64,000 nt of DNA from Idiomarina piscisalsi (GCF_002211765.1 NZ_CP022133.1:2418001-2482000); one strand, 5' to 3'. Shown: positions 9,016 to 17,840, counted from the stretch's first letter. The notes: a model not told the origin generated them from the letters alone. Numbers and translations: made by a program.

Positions 9016-9984
9016 TCACTGTTGCCGCAAGCCTGCCTCGTGCCCAAAACTCTTGCGCCAATCTCTTGGACTTACCTGATGACGTTGCTTAAAGTGCTGA
9101 CGAAACGAAGTACCGGTTTGAAAGCCCACCTTTTCTGCCACCGCATCCACCGACAGTGAGGTCGTTTCTAATAGCTCTCGCCCTTGCCGCAATCGCTCGC
9201 TGACTAACCACTCCATCACCGACATGCCTGTTGCCCTCTGAAAGTGGCGGGTGAAGGTGCGCCGACTCATTGCTGTTCGCTCAGCTAAGTCGTCAATACT
9301 ATGTGGCCTCGCGAGGTTTTCGCGGAGGTAGTCTAACAATCGGTTAATGTGCGCATCTTGTGTCGACATTGCTACCGGTTGCTCAATAAATTGCGCTTGC
9401 CCGCCCTCTCGGTGTGGCGGCACCACCATGATCCGGGCAATCGAGTTAGCCGTTTTCGCGCCGTGAAACTCACGCACTAAAAACAAGCAACAATCTAGAC
9501 CCGCGGCTGTGCCGGCCGATGTCACTAGCCGTTGGTCTTCGACATACAAGGCGTTGGTGTCTAACTTCACATTAGGAAAACGCGCCAAAAAGTCCTGTTC
9601 GGCTAACCAGTGTGTTGATGCGCGCTTATTCTCTAGTAAGCCCGCATACGCCAACGCGTAAGTGCCATAACACAAGCCTACAACATGGGCGCCTCGTTGG
9701 TAACAACGCCGTAACGCGCTGGCAAGTTCGTCAGATGGCGGCTCGTCGAGATCGTGCCAACCCGGCACTACCGCAATATCCACATCGTCTAGTAGCTCTA
9801 ACCCTCCATCGGGTTTCAGTGTCATGGCCCTTTCTGATTCTAAGGGCTGACCGTCTGGGGCGACGATCACCAGTTCAAATAACGGGTTATCCGGCCTCGA
9901 CATGCCGAACACCATATAAGGCACCGAGAAATGAAAAGGGCTGAAATGCGGATGCACGATAAGCCCGACTTTAGGTACTGACAC
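9016..9984 (-). CDS. GlxA/FtrA-type AraC regulator with DJ-1/PfpI domain
   Basis: About 322 residues. The N-terminal half is a DJ-1/PfpI (class I glutamine amidotransferase-like) domain with the nucleophile-elbow sequence VVGLCYGTYALAYAG. The C-terminal half is an AraC DNA-binding domain with two helix-turn-helices (DDLAERTAMSRRTFTRHFQR; VDAVAEKVGFQTGTSFRQHF). The GTG at 9984 is preferred over the ATG at 10005 because AGGAG stands seven bases before it. The family includes regulators of arginine, glycine betaine and transport genes; the effector here is unknown. It is divergent from the hydrolase at 10129, its most likely target. Confidence 0.85.
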   Translation of the reverse strand: MSVPKVGLIVHPHFSPFHFSVPYMVFGMSRPDNPLFELVIVAPDGQPLESERAMTLKPDGGLELLDDVDIAVVPGWHDLDEPPSDELASALRRCYQRGAHVVGLCYGTYALAYAGLLENKRASTHWLAEQDFLARFPNVKLDTNALYVEDQRLVTSAGTAAGLDCCLFLVREFHGAKTANSIARIMVVPPHREGGQAQFIEQPVAMSTQDAHINRLLDYLRENLARPHSIDDLAERTAMSRRTFTRHFQRATGMSVMEWLVSERLRQGRELLETTSLSVDAVAEKVGFQTGTSFRQHFKQRHQVSPRDWRKSFGHEAGLRQQ

Positions 9985-10128
9985 AACACCACTCCTAGCA
10001 AGCATTTATTGCAGTATAGTCGAATGGCCCAATCTTTTCGAACATTGTCATTTAGGTCAATATTTTTAATGCAATCGCTGGCCTACTATGTCCATCGTTA
10101 ACAACACGCCGAATTGGAGGGCATACTT

Positions 10129-11007
10129 ATGTTAAAAACTGCATTAATTGGATCGCTTGTCTTAGCCTCTGTGGCATTACCAAGCAAAGCACAAAATACC
10201 TCGTCGTCTCAAGAGACGGAACATCATATTCAGCACGTCCGTAACGCGACAATCAAAGTGACCTACGGCGACACCACGTTTCTTGTTGACCCCATGCTGG
10301 CCGATAAGGGCGCTTATCCGGGCTTCGAGAATACCTATCGCAGTGAACTGCGCAACCCGATGGTCGATTTGCCTATGCCGGTAGACCAATTGCTTAATGA
10401 TGTGGATGCCGTGGTTGTCACTCATACGCACCTTGATCATTGGGATGATGCGGCTCAAAAGCATCTACCAAAGGATATTCCGTTATTTACTCAAAACAAT
10501 GCGGATGCTGAATTGATACGCTCACAAGGCTTTTCTAATGTACGGGTATTAGGCGGCCAAGCCGAATTTGCCGGTGTGACCTTGCATAAAACTGGTGGGC
10601 AACACGGTTCGGATGCTATTTATGCTGTGCCACCACTGGCAGAAATTCTAGGCAGTGTGATGGGCGTTGTCTTTGAAGCACCTGGCTACCAAACCACCTA
10701 TGTGGTTGGCGATACGCTATGGCGTAGCGAGGTTGAACAAGCAATTTCTCAGTATCGCCCGGGTGTTATTGTACTCAACACCGGCGCTGCTGCCGTCAGT
10801 GGTTTTGAGGACGACCCCATCATTATGGGCAAACAAGACACATTAACCACGCACCGTGCCGCACCAAACGCGACCATCATCGCTGTGCACATGGATGCGG
10901 TTAACCACATGACGTTAAACCGCAAGGAATTGGCTGAGTTTGTGAAGCAAGAAGGGATTGAACAGCATGTCGCTATTCCAGCCGATGGTGAGACGCTGAG
11001 CTTTTAA
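10129..11007 (+). CDS. Exported MBL-fold metal-dependent hydrolase (UlaG-like)
   Basis: 292 residues starting at the ATG at 10129, which has GGAGG 8 bases upstream. A Sec signal peptide (MLKTALIGSLVLASVALPSKAQ) predicts periplasmic location. The metal site H-x-H-x-D-H is present in THTHLDHWDD, with downstream His in QHGSDA and the Asp in VVGDTLWR. It resembles the UlaG/L-ascorbate-6-phosphate lactonase-like branch of the metallo-beta-lactamase fold, not true beta-lactamases. The substrate is unknown. It is divergent from the GlxA-type regulator, with 144 bases between the start codons. Confidence 0.82.
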   Translation: MLKTALIGSLVLASVALPSKAQNTSSSQETEHHIQHVRNATIKVTYGDTTFLVDPMLADKGAYPGFENTYRSELRNPMVDLPMPVDQLLNDVDAVVVTHTHLDHWDDAAQKHLPKDIPLFTQNNADAELIRSQGFSNVRVLGGQAEFAGVTLHKTGGQHGSDAIYAVPPLAEILGSVMGVVFEAPGYQTTYVVGDTLWRSEVEQAISQYRPGVIVLNTGAAAVSGFEDDPIIMGKQDTLTTHRAAPNATIIAVHMDAVNHMTLNRKELAEFVKQEGIEQHVAIPADGETLSF

Positions 11008-11041
11008 AAGCAACCGTAGCCACAACTTACGGCTCAGACAA

Positions 11042-11068
11042 ACGGTGATTCACTTTAGGAGTCACCGT
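11042..11068. terminator. Hairpin between convergent genes
   Basis: ACGGTGA (11042-11048) pairs with TCACCGT (11062-11068). On the plus strand it is followed by ATATTCTTTT, a weak T-tract, so it could end the hydrolase transcript. It overlaps the stop codon of the MerC gene on the other strand. Confidence 0.4.
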
Positions 11069-11421
11069 ATATTCTTTTGCGGCTCACTCTTTAAATGAAA
11101 AAAATGCCCAAAAATAAGTGTAAGGGAACCCAGAATAGTGAATAGGACCTCCTCAATACCGTAAAAGAATTGCGCTGTGATAACTAAAATACAGCCGGAT
11201 GTGAATAGTATCCGGCTAAGTTTAGCTTGTGGCTCTATCCAGGCATAGTATCCCTGATACAGCGCCATGGCTAATACCGGAAACAACATGACTCGATGAA
11301 AAAATTCGGTTTCCAAAGCGCTTAAAAACGAATTTGTGCCCAGCACAATAATAAGTATTGGCGTTGCCAGGCAATGACAAAAGCAAAGCCCGGAGAAAAA
11401 CATACCGAGTCGGTCACTCAT
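11062..11421 (-). CDS. MerC-domain inner-membrane protein
   Basis: 119 residues with four predicted membrane segments. The first carries a Cys/His motif (GLCFCHCLATP) like the metal-binding motif of MerC mercuric transport proteins. No other mer gene is near. It is the third gene of an operon behind the TonB receptor and the DUF1624 protein, 18 bases after the latter, with GGAG before its ATG. The Zur-like box in front of the operon suggests a role with zinc rather than mercury; that is inference. Confidence 0.8.
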   Translation of the reverse strand: MSDRLGMFFSGLCFCHCLATPILIIVLGTNSFLSALETEFFHRVMLFPVLAMALYQGYYAWIEPQAKLSRILFTSGCILVITAQFFYGIEEVLFTILGSLTLIFGHFFHLKSEPQKNIR

Positions 11422-11439
11422 CTCTTTCTCCTTATCTCT

Positions 11440-12585
11440 CTAAAGATATTTTATCCACGCTTGAGTGCTGCTGCGTTTGTGCTGATTAAACCATTGAGTA
11501 GGTTTGTAGAGTAAAGCAGCCAGCGCTGCGGTCATTAACCAAATCCAATAAATATTGGGGAGGCTCAAATAGCCCGGCCCGGGGGTTCCGAAAACAAAGA
11601 GCGCCAATTTATAAAGCACCAATAAAACGTATAGGTGCACTATGTAGAAAAACATTGGGGCGCCGCCAAACGAAGTCAGAATGGTTGTCCAATGTCCTTG
11701 GAAGCGTTCCATTAAGTAAAGCATGACGAACATGCCGGCAAAGGTTATTTGCACGAAATTTAATGACGGCGGATATTTGGTGACGTTAAATATTGCCCGG
11801 ATATTCGCCGCCAGATTGCCCTGCTCCGTCCAGACTTGAGTTTCCCCGTAAATATTGAACCCGCGCAGTAGCAGAAAGCTGATAAAGCAAGTTGTTGCCA
11901 GGCTCAGTAGCCATCGAGCCCGGCGCTTTGGATTAAACGATTTTGAGTAAAGTGGGCCGGCTGCGTATCCCAGTAATATCACGCCAATCCAGGGCAATAG
12001 TGGGTAGCTGGCTTTAATGGATAACGCCTCTGTTTTCAGAATAAATCCGCGGTCATGAAGGACAGTCCAAAGGGTATAGCCCCACTCGCCCGGGTTCAGT
12101 GTAATAAAGTCCAGTGCGTTATGTCCTGCGACAATGAGTAGCCCCAGAGCGAATAACGTGCGACCCGGCAAGCCAACACAGGCTCCGAGAGCGATCATGC
12201 ACAGACCGATGGCCCAGATAACCTGCAAATAGAGCGTTTCGTATGCCCCGAACCATGAAAAGTTAATCACGGTAATTTCGAGTAAAACCAGGAATAAGCC
12301 TCGTTTCCATAAGAACTCACGCGTCAACTTAACCGAACCCTCGTGTTTTTGCTGATAAAGCCAGGCAGAGAGGCCGGTTAAAAACACAAACACCGGCGCA
12401 CAAAAATGCGCCGCAAAACGGCTCCAGAACAAACCGGGTTCGGTACTTTCCAGCACCATAGGATCGGCTACCGGCTGATTATAGAAGAAACGCTCCCGCG
12501 CATGGTCCAGCAGCATCAAGATAATGACCAAACCACGCAGCGCGTCAATGCTGTCAATACGTTGTTTAATCGCTTTAGAATTCAT
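11440..12585 (-). CDS. DUF1624 (heparan-alpha-glucosaminide N-acetyltransferase-like) membrane protein
   Basis: 381 residues with about ten membrane helices. RIDSIDALRGLVIILMLLDHARE is the family opening (DUF1624, related to HGSNAT and the acyltransferase-3 fold), with an early conserved Asp-His. Its start codon lies inside the end of the TonB receptor gene (11-base overlap), which implies translational coupling. The function of this family in metal-linked operons is not known to me. Confidence 0.82.
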   Translation of the reverse strand: MNSKAIKQRIDSIDALRGLVIILMLLDHARERFFYNQPVADPMVLESTEPGLFWSRFAAHFCAPVFVFLTGLSAWLYQQKHEGSVKLTREFLWKRGLFLVLLEITVINFSWFGAYETLYLQVIWAIGLCMIALGACVGLPGRTLFALGLLIVAGHNALDFITLNPGEWGYTLWTVLHDRGFILKTEALSIKASYPLLPWIGVILLGYAAGPLYSKSFNPKRRARWLLSLATTCFISFLLLRGFNIYGETQVWTEQGNLAANIRAIFNVTKYPPSLNFVQITFAGMFVMLYLMERFQGHWTTILTSFGGAPMFFYIVHLYVLLVLYKLALFVFGTPGPGYLSLPNIYWIWLMTAALAALLYKPTQWFNQHKRSSTQAWIKYL

Positions 12586-14656
12586 AACGCAGACTCACGG
12601 AAAATTGTCGGGGCGCTCCTGGTGTGGTCCAAAGCGCAGAGTAAGCGTTTAACATATAGTACTCATCAAACAGATTATCGATATTGATTTGCAATTCTGT
12701 ATTGTTGGTTAGCTGATGCGTATAGAACAAATCAAACACTTCGTAACTGGGCAGTCTATAAGACAGATCGACGGTGGCACCTAAGCGATCATCCACATAG
12801 CGTGCCGTCAGCCCGATATCTGCATTGATTTGCCAATGTCTCAGATCGTGCTTAATCATCGCGTTGAACCTGTGTTTGGGTATGTTCACCAAATCACTGC
12901 CGGCCGGAACATTGACGCCCCAGTCATAGACGGTGGAGTCATTTTTGGTTTCGCTATCGGTGTAGCTGTATGCCATACGCAAGTCAGTGTAATGGGCTAG
13001 CGACACTCCTGCTTCAAGTTCTAGTCCCCGACTTGTGGCAGCACCCAACGTTGCTGGATAGCCCGGATGAACCGGATCATCGGTCAGGATATTGTTTTTT
13101 GTCGCATCGAAAATAGCACCCGACAAGCTCAATCCGTTGTCGGCATACTTAAAGCCTAACTCAACCGAATCACTTTCTTCCGGGTCAAAGCCCTGCCCCC
13201 GATAATCGGTGCCGCTGATTGGTACAAAACCTTCAGAGTAGCTGGCATAAATAGTGAGGTTATCTGTCGGTAAATAACTTAATGCAACACGTGGGCTGCT
13301 CCGGCTTTCGTTCTGATCAGACTGGGTTCCGGAAACCACTTCCAGTGTTTTTTGCTGGTATTGGTCAAACCGTAAACCAAGCAAAAGATGCCACTGGTTG
13401 GTCAATTCCATCTGATCCTGAATATAAAGACCAAAGCCTTCTTGCTCTTCGTCATTGGCATAAAGTGTTACTGGTACTGGCTGAGCGGCACCGTATTGCG
13501 GATCAAAAATATCCAGCTCGTATACGCCATCGCCGTTACGAACGCGTGCCAATAAGGTATATAAATCATAACGGTATACATCAGCCCCCATCAGTAGATG
13601 GTGGGTCAAATGGAATAATTCCGCGTTACCACTAAATTCGATTCGCCCAGAAAGATCTTCCGCATTGTAGTCGCGCCTGCGGCGCTGTCGAGTCAGCGTG
13701 CGGCCGTCTTCAAAAAGTGTTTGGCGGGATGCAGAAAGCTCGGCATCGGAGGAAAAGCCGTCTAAAGACGAGTTTCGGTAATTTAGTCCGCCTGTCAGGA
13801 ACCAATTATTCTTTAAGTAATGCTCGAACGTTAACTGGTGCCCCCGTGATGCAATTTTAGTCGGTCCGTCAGCAGGCTCGCCTAAATAGCGGTCTCTGGG
13901 AACGGTTTTTATATTGCCATTCAGAACAACGATTCCCCGGTCGAACAGTTGTTCGTGCTGCATAAATTCAAACGCGTAAAGTACCGACGTATCTTTATCG
14001 ACTTGCCAGCGAAGCGATGGATTCACCACTTTCTTTTCACTGGTGACAAAATCCCGAAAACTGTCGTAATCCTGAACGGCACCGTTTATGCGGAAAGAGA
14101 ACTCGTCATTAATACCCGAGGTATAATCGCCTTCCAGCCGGTATCTGTCGTCGCTACCAAGCGACGTTTTTAAGTACCCTTCGGTTGCGTATTGTGGCTT
14201 GCGAGTCACAACGTTAATAACACCGCCCGGATCAGAACGGCCATATAAAGCGGAGCCTGGCCCTTTGAGTATTTCCACATATTCGATATTGGAAGCGTCT
14301 CTGTGACCACCAAACCCGCGACCGCTGGCAAAACCGTTGACTAAGTAGCCGGTTGGTACATTTTCATTGCCCGGAAACCCACGAATTGAGTAACTGTCCC
14401 ACAAGTTACCGCCGTCGTTTTGTAATGCAATAGACGGAGAAAACAATAAAACATCACGAAAGCGAGTCATATTGATGTCATCGACCAGGCTTCTGTCCAA
14501 AGTGGTGATTGCCTGAGGGATTTCTGAAACAGGCACATCGCCTCGGTAAGCCTGACGATAGGACACTTCAATACGCTCTAAGTCTTCTTGCTCTTTTGCA
14601 GAAACCCCATCCAGTGTTAAGAAGAGTAAGATCAATAAGCTAACTAAGTACTTCAT
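12575..14656 (-). CDS. TonB-dependent outer-membrane receptor (siderophore-receptor subfamily; possible zinc role)
   Basis: 693 residues. Signal peptide MKYLVSLLILLFLTLDGVSA; plug domain with SYSIRGFPGNENVPTGYLVNG and VEILKGPGSALYGRSDPGGV; then a 22-strand barrel ending in the aromatic C terminus SLRYEF. The ATG at 14656 starts a clean signal peptide; the in-frame ATG at 14698 would add 14 residues and sit inside the operator-like region. By sequence it is like ferric-siderophore receptors, but a Zur-like palindrome lies 23 bases upstream and MerC and DUF1624 genes follow in the same operon. The cargo is therefore open: Zn2+ chelate or Fe3+ siderophore. Confidence 0.87.
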   Translation of the reverse strand: MKYLVSLLILLFLTLDGVSAKEQEDLERIEVSYRQAYRGDVPVSEIPQAITTLDRSLVDDINMTRFRDVLLFSPSIALQNDGGNLWDSYSIRGFPGNENVPTGYLVNGFASGRGFGGHRDASNIEYVEILKGPGSALYGRSDPGGVINVVTRKPQYATEGYLKTSLGSDDRYRLEGDYTSGINDEFSFRINGAVQDYDSFRDFVTSEKKVVNPSLRWQVDKDTSVLYAFEFMQHEQLFDRGIVVLNGNIKTVPRDRYLGEPADGPTKIASRGHQLTFEHYLKNNWFLTGGLNYRNSSLDGFSSDAELSASRQTLFEDGRTLTRQRRRRDYNAEDLSGRIEFSGNAELFHLTHHLLMGADVYRYDLYTLLARVRNGDGVYELDIFDPQYGAAQPVPVTLYANDEEQEGFGLYIQDQMELTNQWHLLLGLRFDQYQQKTLEVVSGTQSDQNESRSSPRVALSYLPTDNLTIYASYSEGFVPISGTDYRGQGFDPEESDSVELGFKYADNGLSLSGAIFDATKNNILTDDPVHPGYPATLGAATSRGLELEAGVSLAHYTDLRMAYSYTDSETKNDSTVYDWGVNVPAGSDLVNIPKHRFNAMIKHDLRHWQINADIGLTARYVDDRLGATVDLSYRLPSYEVFDLFYTHQLTNNTELQINIDNLFDEYYMLNAYSALWTTPGAPRQFSVSLRYEF

Positions 14657-14678
14657 GAATACAACACCAATAATAATA

Positions 14679-14701
14679 GATATGTTATAACATAACACTT
14701 T
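14679..14701 (-). promoter_or_regulatory. Zur-like operator in front of the TonB receptor operon
   Basis: The 23 bases contain the palindrome ATGTTATAACAT followed by AACACTTT. Compared by eye with the E. coli znu operator as I remember it, 19 of 23 positions agree, including the ATGTTATAA core. A second half-site-like GTTATAATA follows at 14704-14712. The box is 23 bases from the start codon and would cover the core promoter, as expected for a repressor. Confidence 0.55.
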
Positions 14702-14796
14702 GTTGTTATAATAAAAACCCAGGTTGGAGCATTATCGATGAATTTTCACACGAGCTATGTCAAACTACCAACAGTTTGTTATTTAGGGAGAAAACA

Positions 14797-15441
14797 ATGA
14801 CAACCGAAGCGGCGAGTATCATGTTGGTGGACGACCACCCACTGTTACGTAAGGGCCTTAAGCAACTGATTGCGCTGGAAGACGACATGAGAGTTGTCGC
14901 TGAGGCAAGCAGTGGCGCAGATGCATTAAAGCTCGCCGAAGAATATGATCCTGACCTGATTGTTCTCGATTTAAACATGCAAGGTATGGATGGTATTCAA
15001 ACACTCAAAAGACTACGCGACAAAGGCGTTAGCTCTCGTATTATTATATTGACAGTTAGCGATGCAGACGATGATGTAGTAGCAGCCATTACTAATGGCG
15101 CCGACGGCTACTTGTTAAAAGACATGGAGCCAGAGCTCTTACTTGAACAAATACACCGAGCGGTAACGGGGAAGATGGTACTAAGCGAGGCCATTACTGA
15201 AATTCTAGCCACCGCTTTACGCCAGCCAAAATCAGTAAACTCACAGCTAAGCTCGTTAACTAATCGCGAATACGAAATTTTAAGCCTGATTGCTCAAGGC
15301 ATGAGCAATAAGATGATAGCTCGGGAGTTGAATATTTCAGACGGTACAGTAAAGGTACACGTTAAGCACTTACTGAAAAAGCTCGGGCTGCGCTCTCGTG
15401 TTGAAGCAGCAGTCTGGATGGTTAACCAGCAAGACCAATAA
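14797..15441 (+). CDS. narL: NarL/FixJ-family response regulator
   Basis: 214 residues: receiver domain with acidic VDDH and the phospho-acceptor D58 in VLDLNMQG, Thr and Lys (LTVSD, LLKDME), then a LuxR/GerE helix-turn-helix (LTNREYEILSLIAQGMSNKMIARELNIS). It resembles E. coli NarL closely. AGGGAG stands seven bases before the ATG at 14797. In the typical layout narX and narL are adjacent; here six genes separate them. Divergent from the TonB receptor operon. Confidence 0.85.
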   Translation: MTTEAASIMLVDDHPLLRKGLKQLIALEDDMRVVAEASSGADALKLAEEYDPDLIVLDLNMQGMDGIQTLKRLRDKGVSSRIIILTVSDADDDVVAAITNGADGYLLKDMEPELLLEQIHRAVTGKMVLSEAITEILATALRQPKSVNSQLSSLTNREYEILSLIAQGMSNKMIARELNISDGTVKVHVKHLLKKLGLRSRVEAAVWMVNQQDQ

Positions 15442-15454
15442 GAAAAAGTAATAG

Positions 15455-15480
15455 CTATGGTTCCCCCAACCATAGGTTTT
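15455..15480 (+). terminator. Intrinsic terminator after narL
   Basis: CTATGGTT (15455-15462) and AACCATAG (15468-15475) form an eight-base stem with a CCCCC loop, followed by GTTTTGATTT. It separates narL from the FNR-controlled operon that starts just behind it. Confidence 0.75.
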
Positions 15481-15492
15481 GATTTACATCAA
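15479..15492 (+). promoter_or_regulatory. Perfect FNR box upstream of trhP-yfhL-fnr
   Basis: TTGATTTACATCAA matches the FNR consensus TTGAT-N4-ATCAA at all ten positions. A weak -10-like TAACCT at 15515-15520 would place the centre close to -41.5, the class II activator position. The same operon encodes FNR, so this implies autoregulation. Confidence 0.8.
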
Positions 15493-15550
15493 ATTGAGCT
15501 CCCGTGAAATTTGCTAACCTTTGCCGCCACATAGGTCATACAGGTGTTTT

Positions 15551-16852
15551 ATGTCTGCGTCAGCCGCTCATTTCCGTCCTGAACTGCTTTGCCCTGCCGG
15601 TAGCCCGGAAGCGATGCGCATGGCTTTTGCTTATGGTGCGGATGCCGTTTATGCCGGCGAACCACGCTACAGCCTGCGTGTGCGAAACAACTCTTTCACG
15701 CTGGACAATTTAGGTGACTGCATTGAAGAAGCCCACGAACGCGGTAAGCGTTTCTATGTGGTCGTCAACATCGCGCCGCACAATACCAAATTAACGCGCT
15801 TTGTTGATCATATGCGCACTATTGTGGACATGCAGCCCGATGCGTTAATTGTGTCCGACCCCGGCGTGGTAATGTTGCTACAGGAGCACTTTCCCGAGCA
15901 GCCGCTACACTTGTCCGTTCAGGCCAATACCATTAACTGGGCGGCGCTGAAGTTCTGGCAGAAACAAGGCATTGAGCGGGTCATTCTGTCACGCGAACTG
16001 GGTTTAAAAGAAATTGCCGAAATGCGCCAACAGGTGCCCGATATTGAAGTCGAGGTGTTCGTGCACGGCGCTCTTTGCATGGCTTACTCCGGCCGCTGTT
16101 TATTGTCGGGTTATATGAACAAACGCGACCCGAACCAAGGCGCCTGCACCAATGCCTGCCGCTGGGGCTATGAAGTGCACGAAGCCAATGAAAATGCTGT
16201 TGGACAGTACGATCCGGTACTACTTGGTGATCCGAAACGCCCGCAGGACTTAATGCTGCTCGATGAAGACCAACACGGTTCTTACATCATGAATTCAAAG
16301 GATTTGCGCGCCGTTGAATACGTTAATGATTTGGTGCAAATGGGTGTGCATTCGCTGAAAATCGAAGGTCGAACTAAGTCCGACTATTACATTGCCCGCA
16401 CCGCCCAGGTATACCGTCAAGCCATTGATGATGCGGTTGCCGGTAAGCCCTTTGACCCAACGTTGCTGAACGACTTAGAAGGTATGGCCAATCGCGGTTT
16501 TACCGCTGGTTTTTTGCAACGCCATACACCGCACGACTTACAAAACTACGAGCGCTCACATAGCGAAGGGCAACACTTATTAGTTGGCCAGCTTTGTAAT
16601 GCGCACGGTGACGGTCGTTACCAAGTATCCGTAAAAAATGGTTTTGCCATTGGCGACGAACTTCTGCTGATGACACCGAACGGTAATCATCGCTTTCAAC
16701 TGGCGGATATGACCTCAACACGAGACGAAGCCATGATTCGCGCGCCCGGTTCTGGTTATACCGTGGTGTTAAAAACACCGGTCACCATTGATGAAAAAGA
16801 CATCCCCTACTGTTTTTTGGTCAAAGAAAACCTTGCGAGGAAAGCGGCATGA
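15551..16852 (+). CDS. trhP: tRNA hydroxylation protein TrhP-like, peptidase U32 family
   Basis: 433 residues. RPELLCPAGSPEAMRMAFAYGADAVYAGEPRYSLRVRNN and the Cys-rich AYSGRCLLSGYMNKRDPNQGACTNACRW match E. coli YegQ/TrhP nearly throughout. In E. coli TrhP acts in 5-hydroxyuridine formation at tRNA position 34, with prephenate-dependent chemistry and Fe-S involvement. The ATG at 15551 aligns with the family start; the reading frame upstream only offers a TTG. It overlaps yfhL by four bases. Confidence 0.88.
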   Translation: MSASAAHFRPELLCPAGSPEAMRMAFAYGADAVYAGEPRYSLRVRNNSFTLDNLGDCIEEAHERGKRFYVVVNIAPHNTKLTRFVDHMRTIVDMQPDALIVSDPGVVMLLQEHFPEQPLHLSVQANTINWAALKFWQKQGIERVILSRELGLKEIAEMRQQVPDIEVEVFVHGALCMAYSGRCLLSGYMNKRDPNQGACTNACRWGYEVHEANENAVGQYDPVLLGDPKRPQDLMLLDEDQHGSYIMNSKDLRAVEYVNDLVQMGVHSLKIEGRTKSDYYIARTAQVYRQAIDDAVAGKPFDPTLLNDLEGMANRGFTAGFLQRHTPHDLQNYERSHSEGQHLLVGQLCNAHGDGRYQVSVKNGFAIGDELLLMTPNGNHRFQLADMTSTRDEAMIRAPGSGYTVVLKTPVTIDEKDIPYCFLVKENLARKAA

Positions 16853-17034
16853 TCAAAATAAACGACGGTTGCATTAACTGCGATATGTGTGAGCCCGAAT
16901 GCCCTACAGAAGCCATTGCGATGGGCGACGACATTTACGAAATAAATCAGGACAAGTGTGTTGAATGCGAGGGGTATTACGACACGCCTAACTGTTATGC
17001 GGTTTGCCCGGTAGAGGCAGTCGATATTTTATAA
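16849..17034 (+). CDS. yfhL: YfhL-family 2[4Fe-4S] ferredoxin
   Basis: 61 residues with two cluster motifs: CINCDMCEPECPTEA and, with a longer insert typical of the YfhL/Alvin-type group, CVECEGYYDTPNCYAVCPVEA. It starts within the ATGA overlap with trhP. The pairing with trhP suggests it supplies electrons to that tRNA modification; this is inference from context. No separate promoter is visible. Confidence 0.9.
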   Translation: MIKINDGCINCDMCEPECPTEAIAMGDDIYEINQDKCVECEGYYDTPNCYAVCPVEAVDIL

Positions 17035-17095
17035 GCAAAGGGGTATGTCCCCCCTCTCTTTAGAGGTACATAAATCAATTGGAGGGTTTTGTATA

Positions 17096-17821
17096 GTGAG
17101 CCAGGTCAATAATACAGTCGATGAGATGACTATGCGTACTCCAATTCAATGTAATCAATGCAGCATGCAATCTATTTGTGTACCTGCGGGGCTTATTCCC
17201 AGCGATGTCGAAATTCTCGATAAAAGCAGCCGCGAGCCGCACTTATACAATAAGCGCAGTGTGGTATTTAGCGAAGGCGAAGCGTTGAACTCCGTTTTTG
17301 CGATAAAAAGTGGCTCGGTGAAATGCTACACCATAGACAGCAATGGTAAGCAGCAAATTACCAGTTTTCATATGGTGGGCGATATTGTCGGGTTGGAGTC
17401 TCTTGCAACCGGTAACGCCAGTACCTATTGCGAAACGTTGGAAACCTCCATGCTTTGTGAAATTAAACTGGGCAAGCTGTTTGCGCAGGAGTTGCCCAAA
17501 GTGGAAGGGAACTTGATGCGCCTAATGAGCCGTCGCCTGGGCAACAACAGCAAGCATTATTTAAACATTGTGAACACCAGCGCTGAGCAGAAAGTGGTGT
17601 CTTTTTTACTTTCAATAAGTACACACATGCAGCAACATGGGCTGTCCCGCAGTGAGTTCCGGCTGCCAATGACTCGTACCGATATCGCCAATTATCTTGG
17701 TTTGGCGGTTGAAACGGTCAGCCGTATATTTACTGCATTGAAAGAGCAAGAGCTCATTCAAACCAAACAGTCCATTTTAACAATTAATGATTTAAGCGCA
17801 TTGGAGCGACGCGTCGCTTAA
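17096..17821 (+). CDS. fnr: FNR oxygen-sensing transcription regulator
   Basis: 241 residues from a GTG at 17096, which has GGAGGG nine bases upstream; an ATG at 17045 lacks this and adds 17 residues. The N-terminal C19-x2-C22-x5-C28 and C121 (in LETSMLCEI) make the full cysteine set of an O2-labile 4Fe-4S FNR. A cyclic-nucleotide-like domain and a Crp helix-turn-helix (MTRTDIANYLGLAVETVSRIF) follow; ETxSR is the FNR DNA-reading motif. It lies 61 bases behind yfhL in the operon with the perfect FNR box. Confidence 0.92.
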   Translation: MSQVNNTVDEMTMRTPIQCNQCSMQSICVPAGLIPSDVEILDKSSREPHLYNKRSVVFSEGEALNSVFAIKSGSVKCYTIDSNGKQQITSFHMVGDIVGLESLATGNASTYCETLETSMLCEIKLGKLFAQELPKVEGNLMRLMSRRLGNNSKHYLNIVNTSAEQKVVSFLLSISTHMQQHGLSRSEFRLPMTRTDIANYLGLAVETVSRIFTALKEQELIQTKQSILTINDLSALERRVA

Positions 17822-17840
17822 GCGCTAAGCAGGAGGTTAC

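Noticed and set aside
10129..11007. Metallo-beta-lactamase antibiotic resistance gene
   Set aside because: The sequence belongs to the UlaG-like branch of the fold and lacks the layout of B1-B3 enzymes.
11062..11421. Mercury resistance locus
   Set aside because: Only a MerC-domain protein is present; merR, merT, merP and merA are absent and the operon context points to metal uptake.
8202..14712. Genomic island between narX and narL
   Set aside because: No integrase, tRNA, direct repeats or clear composition change marks the borders; only the synteny oddity is reported.
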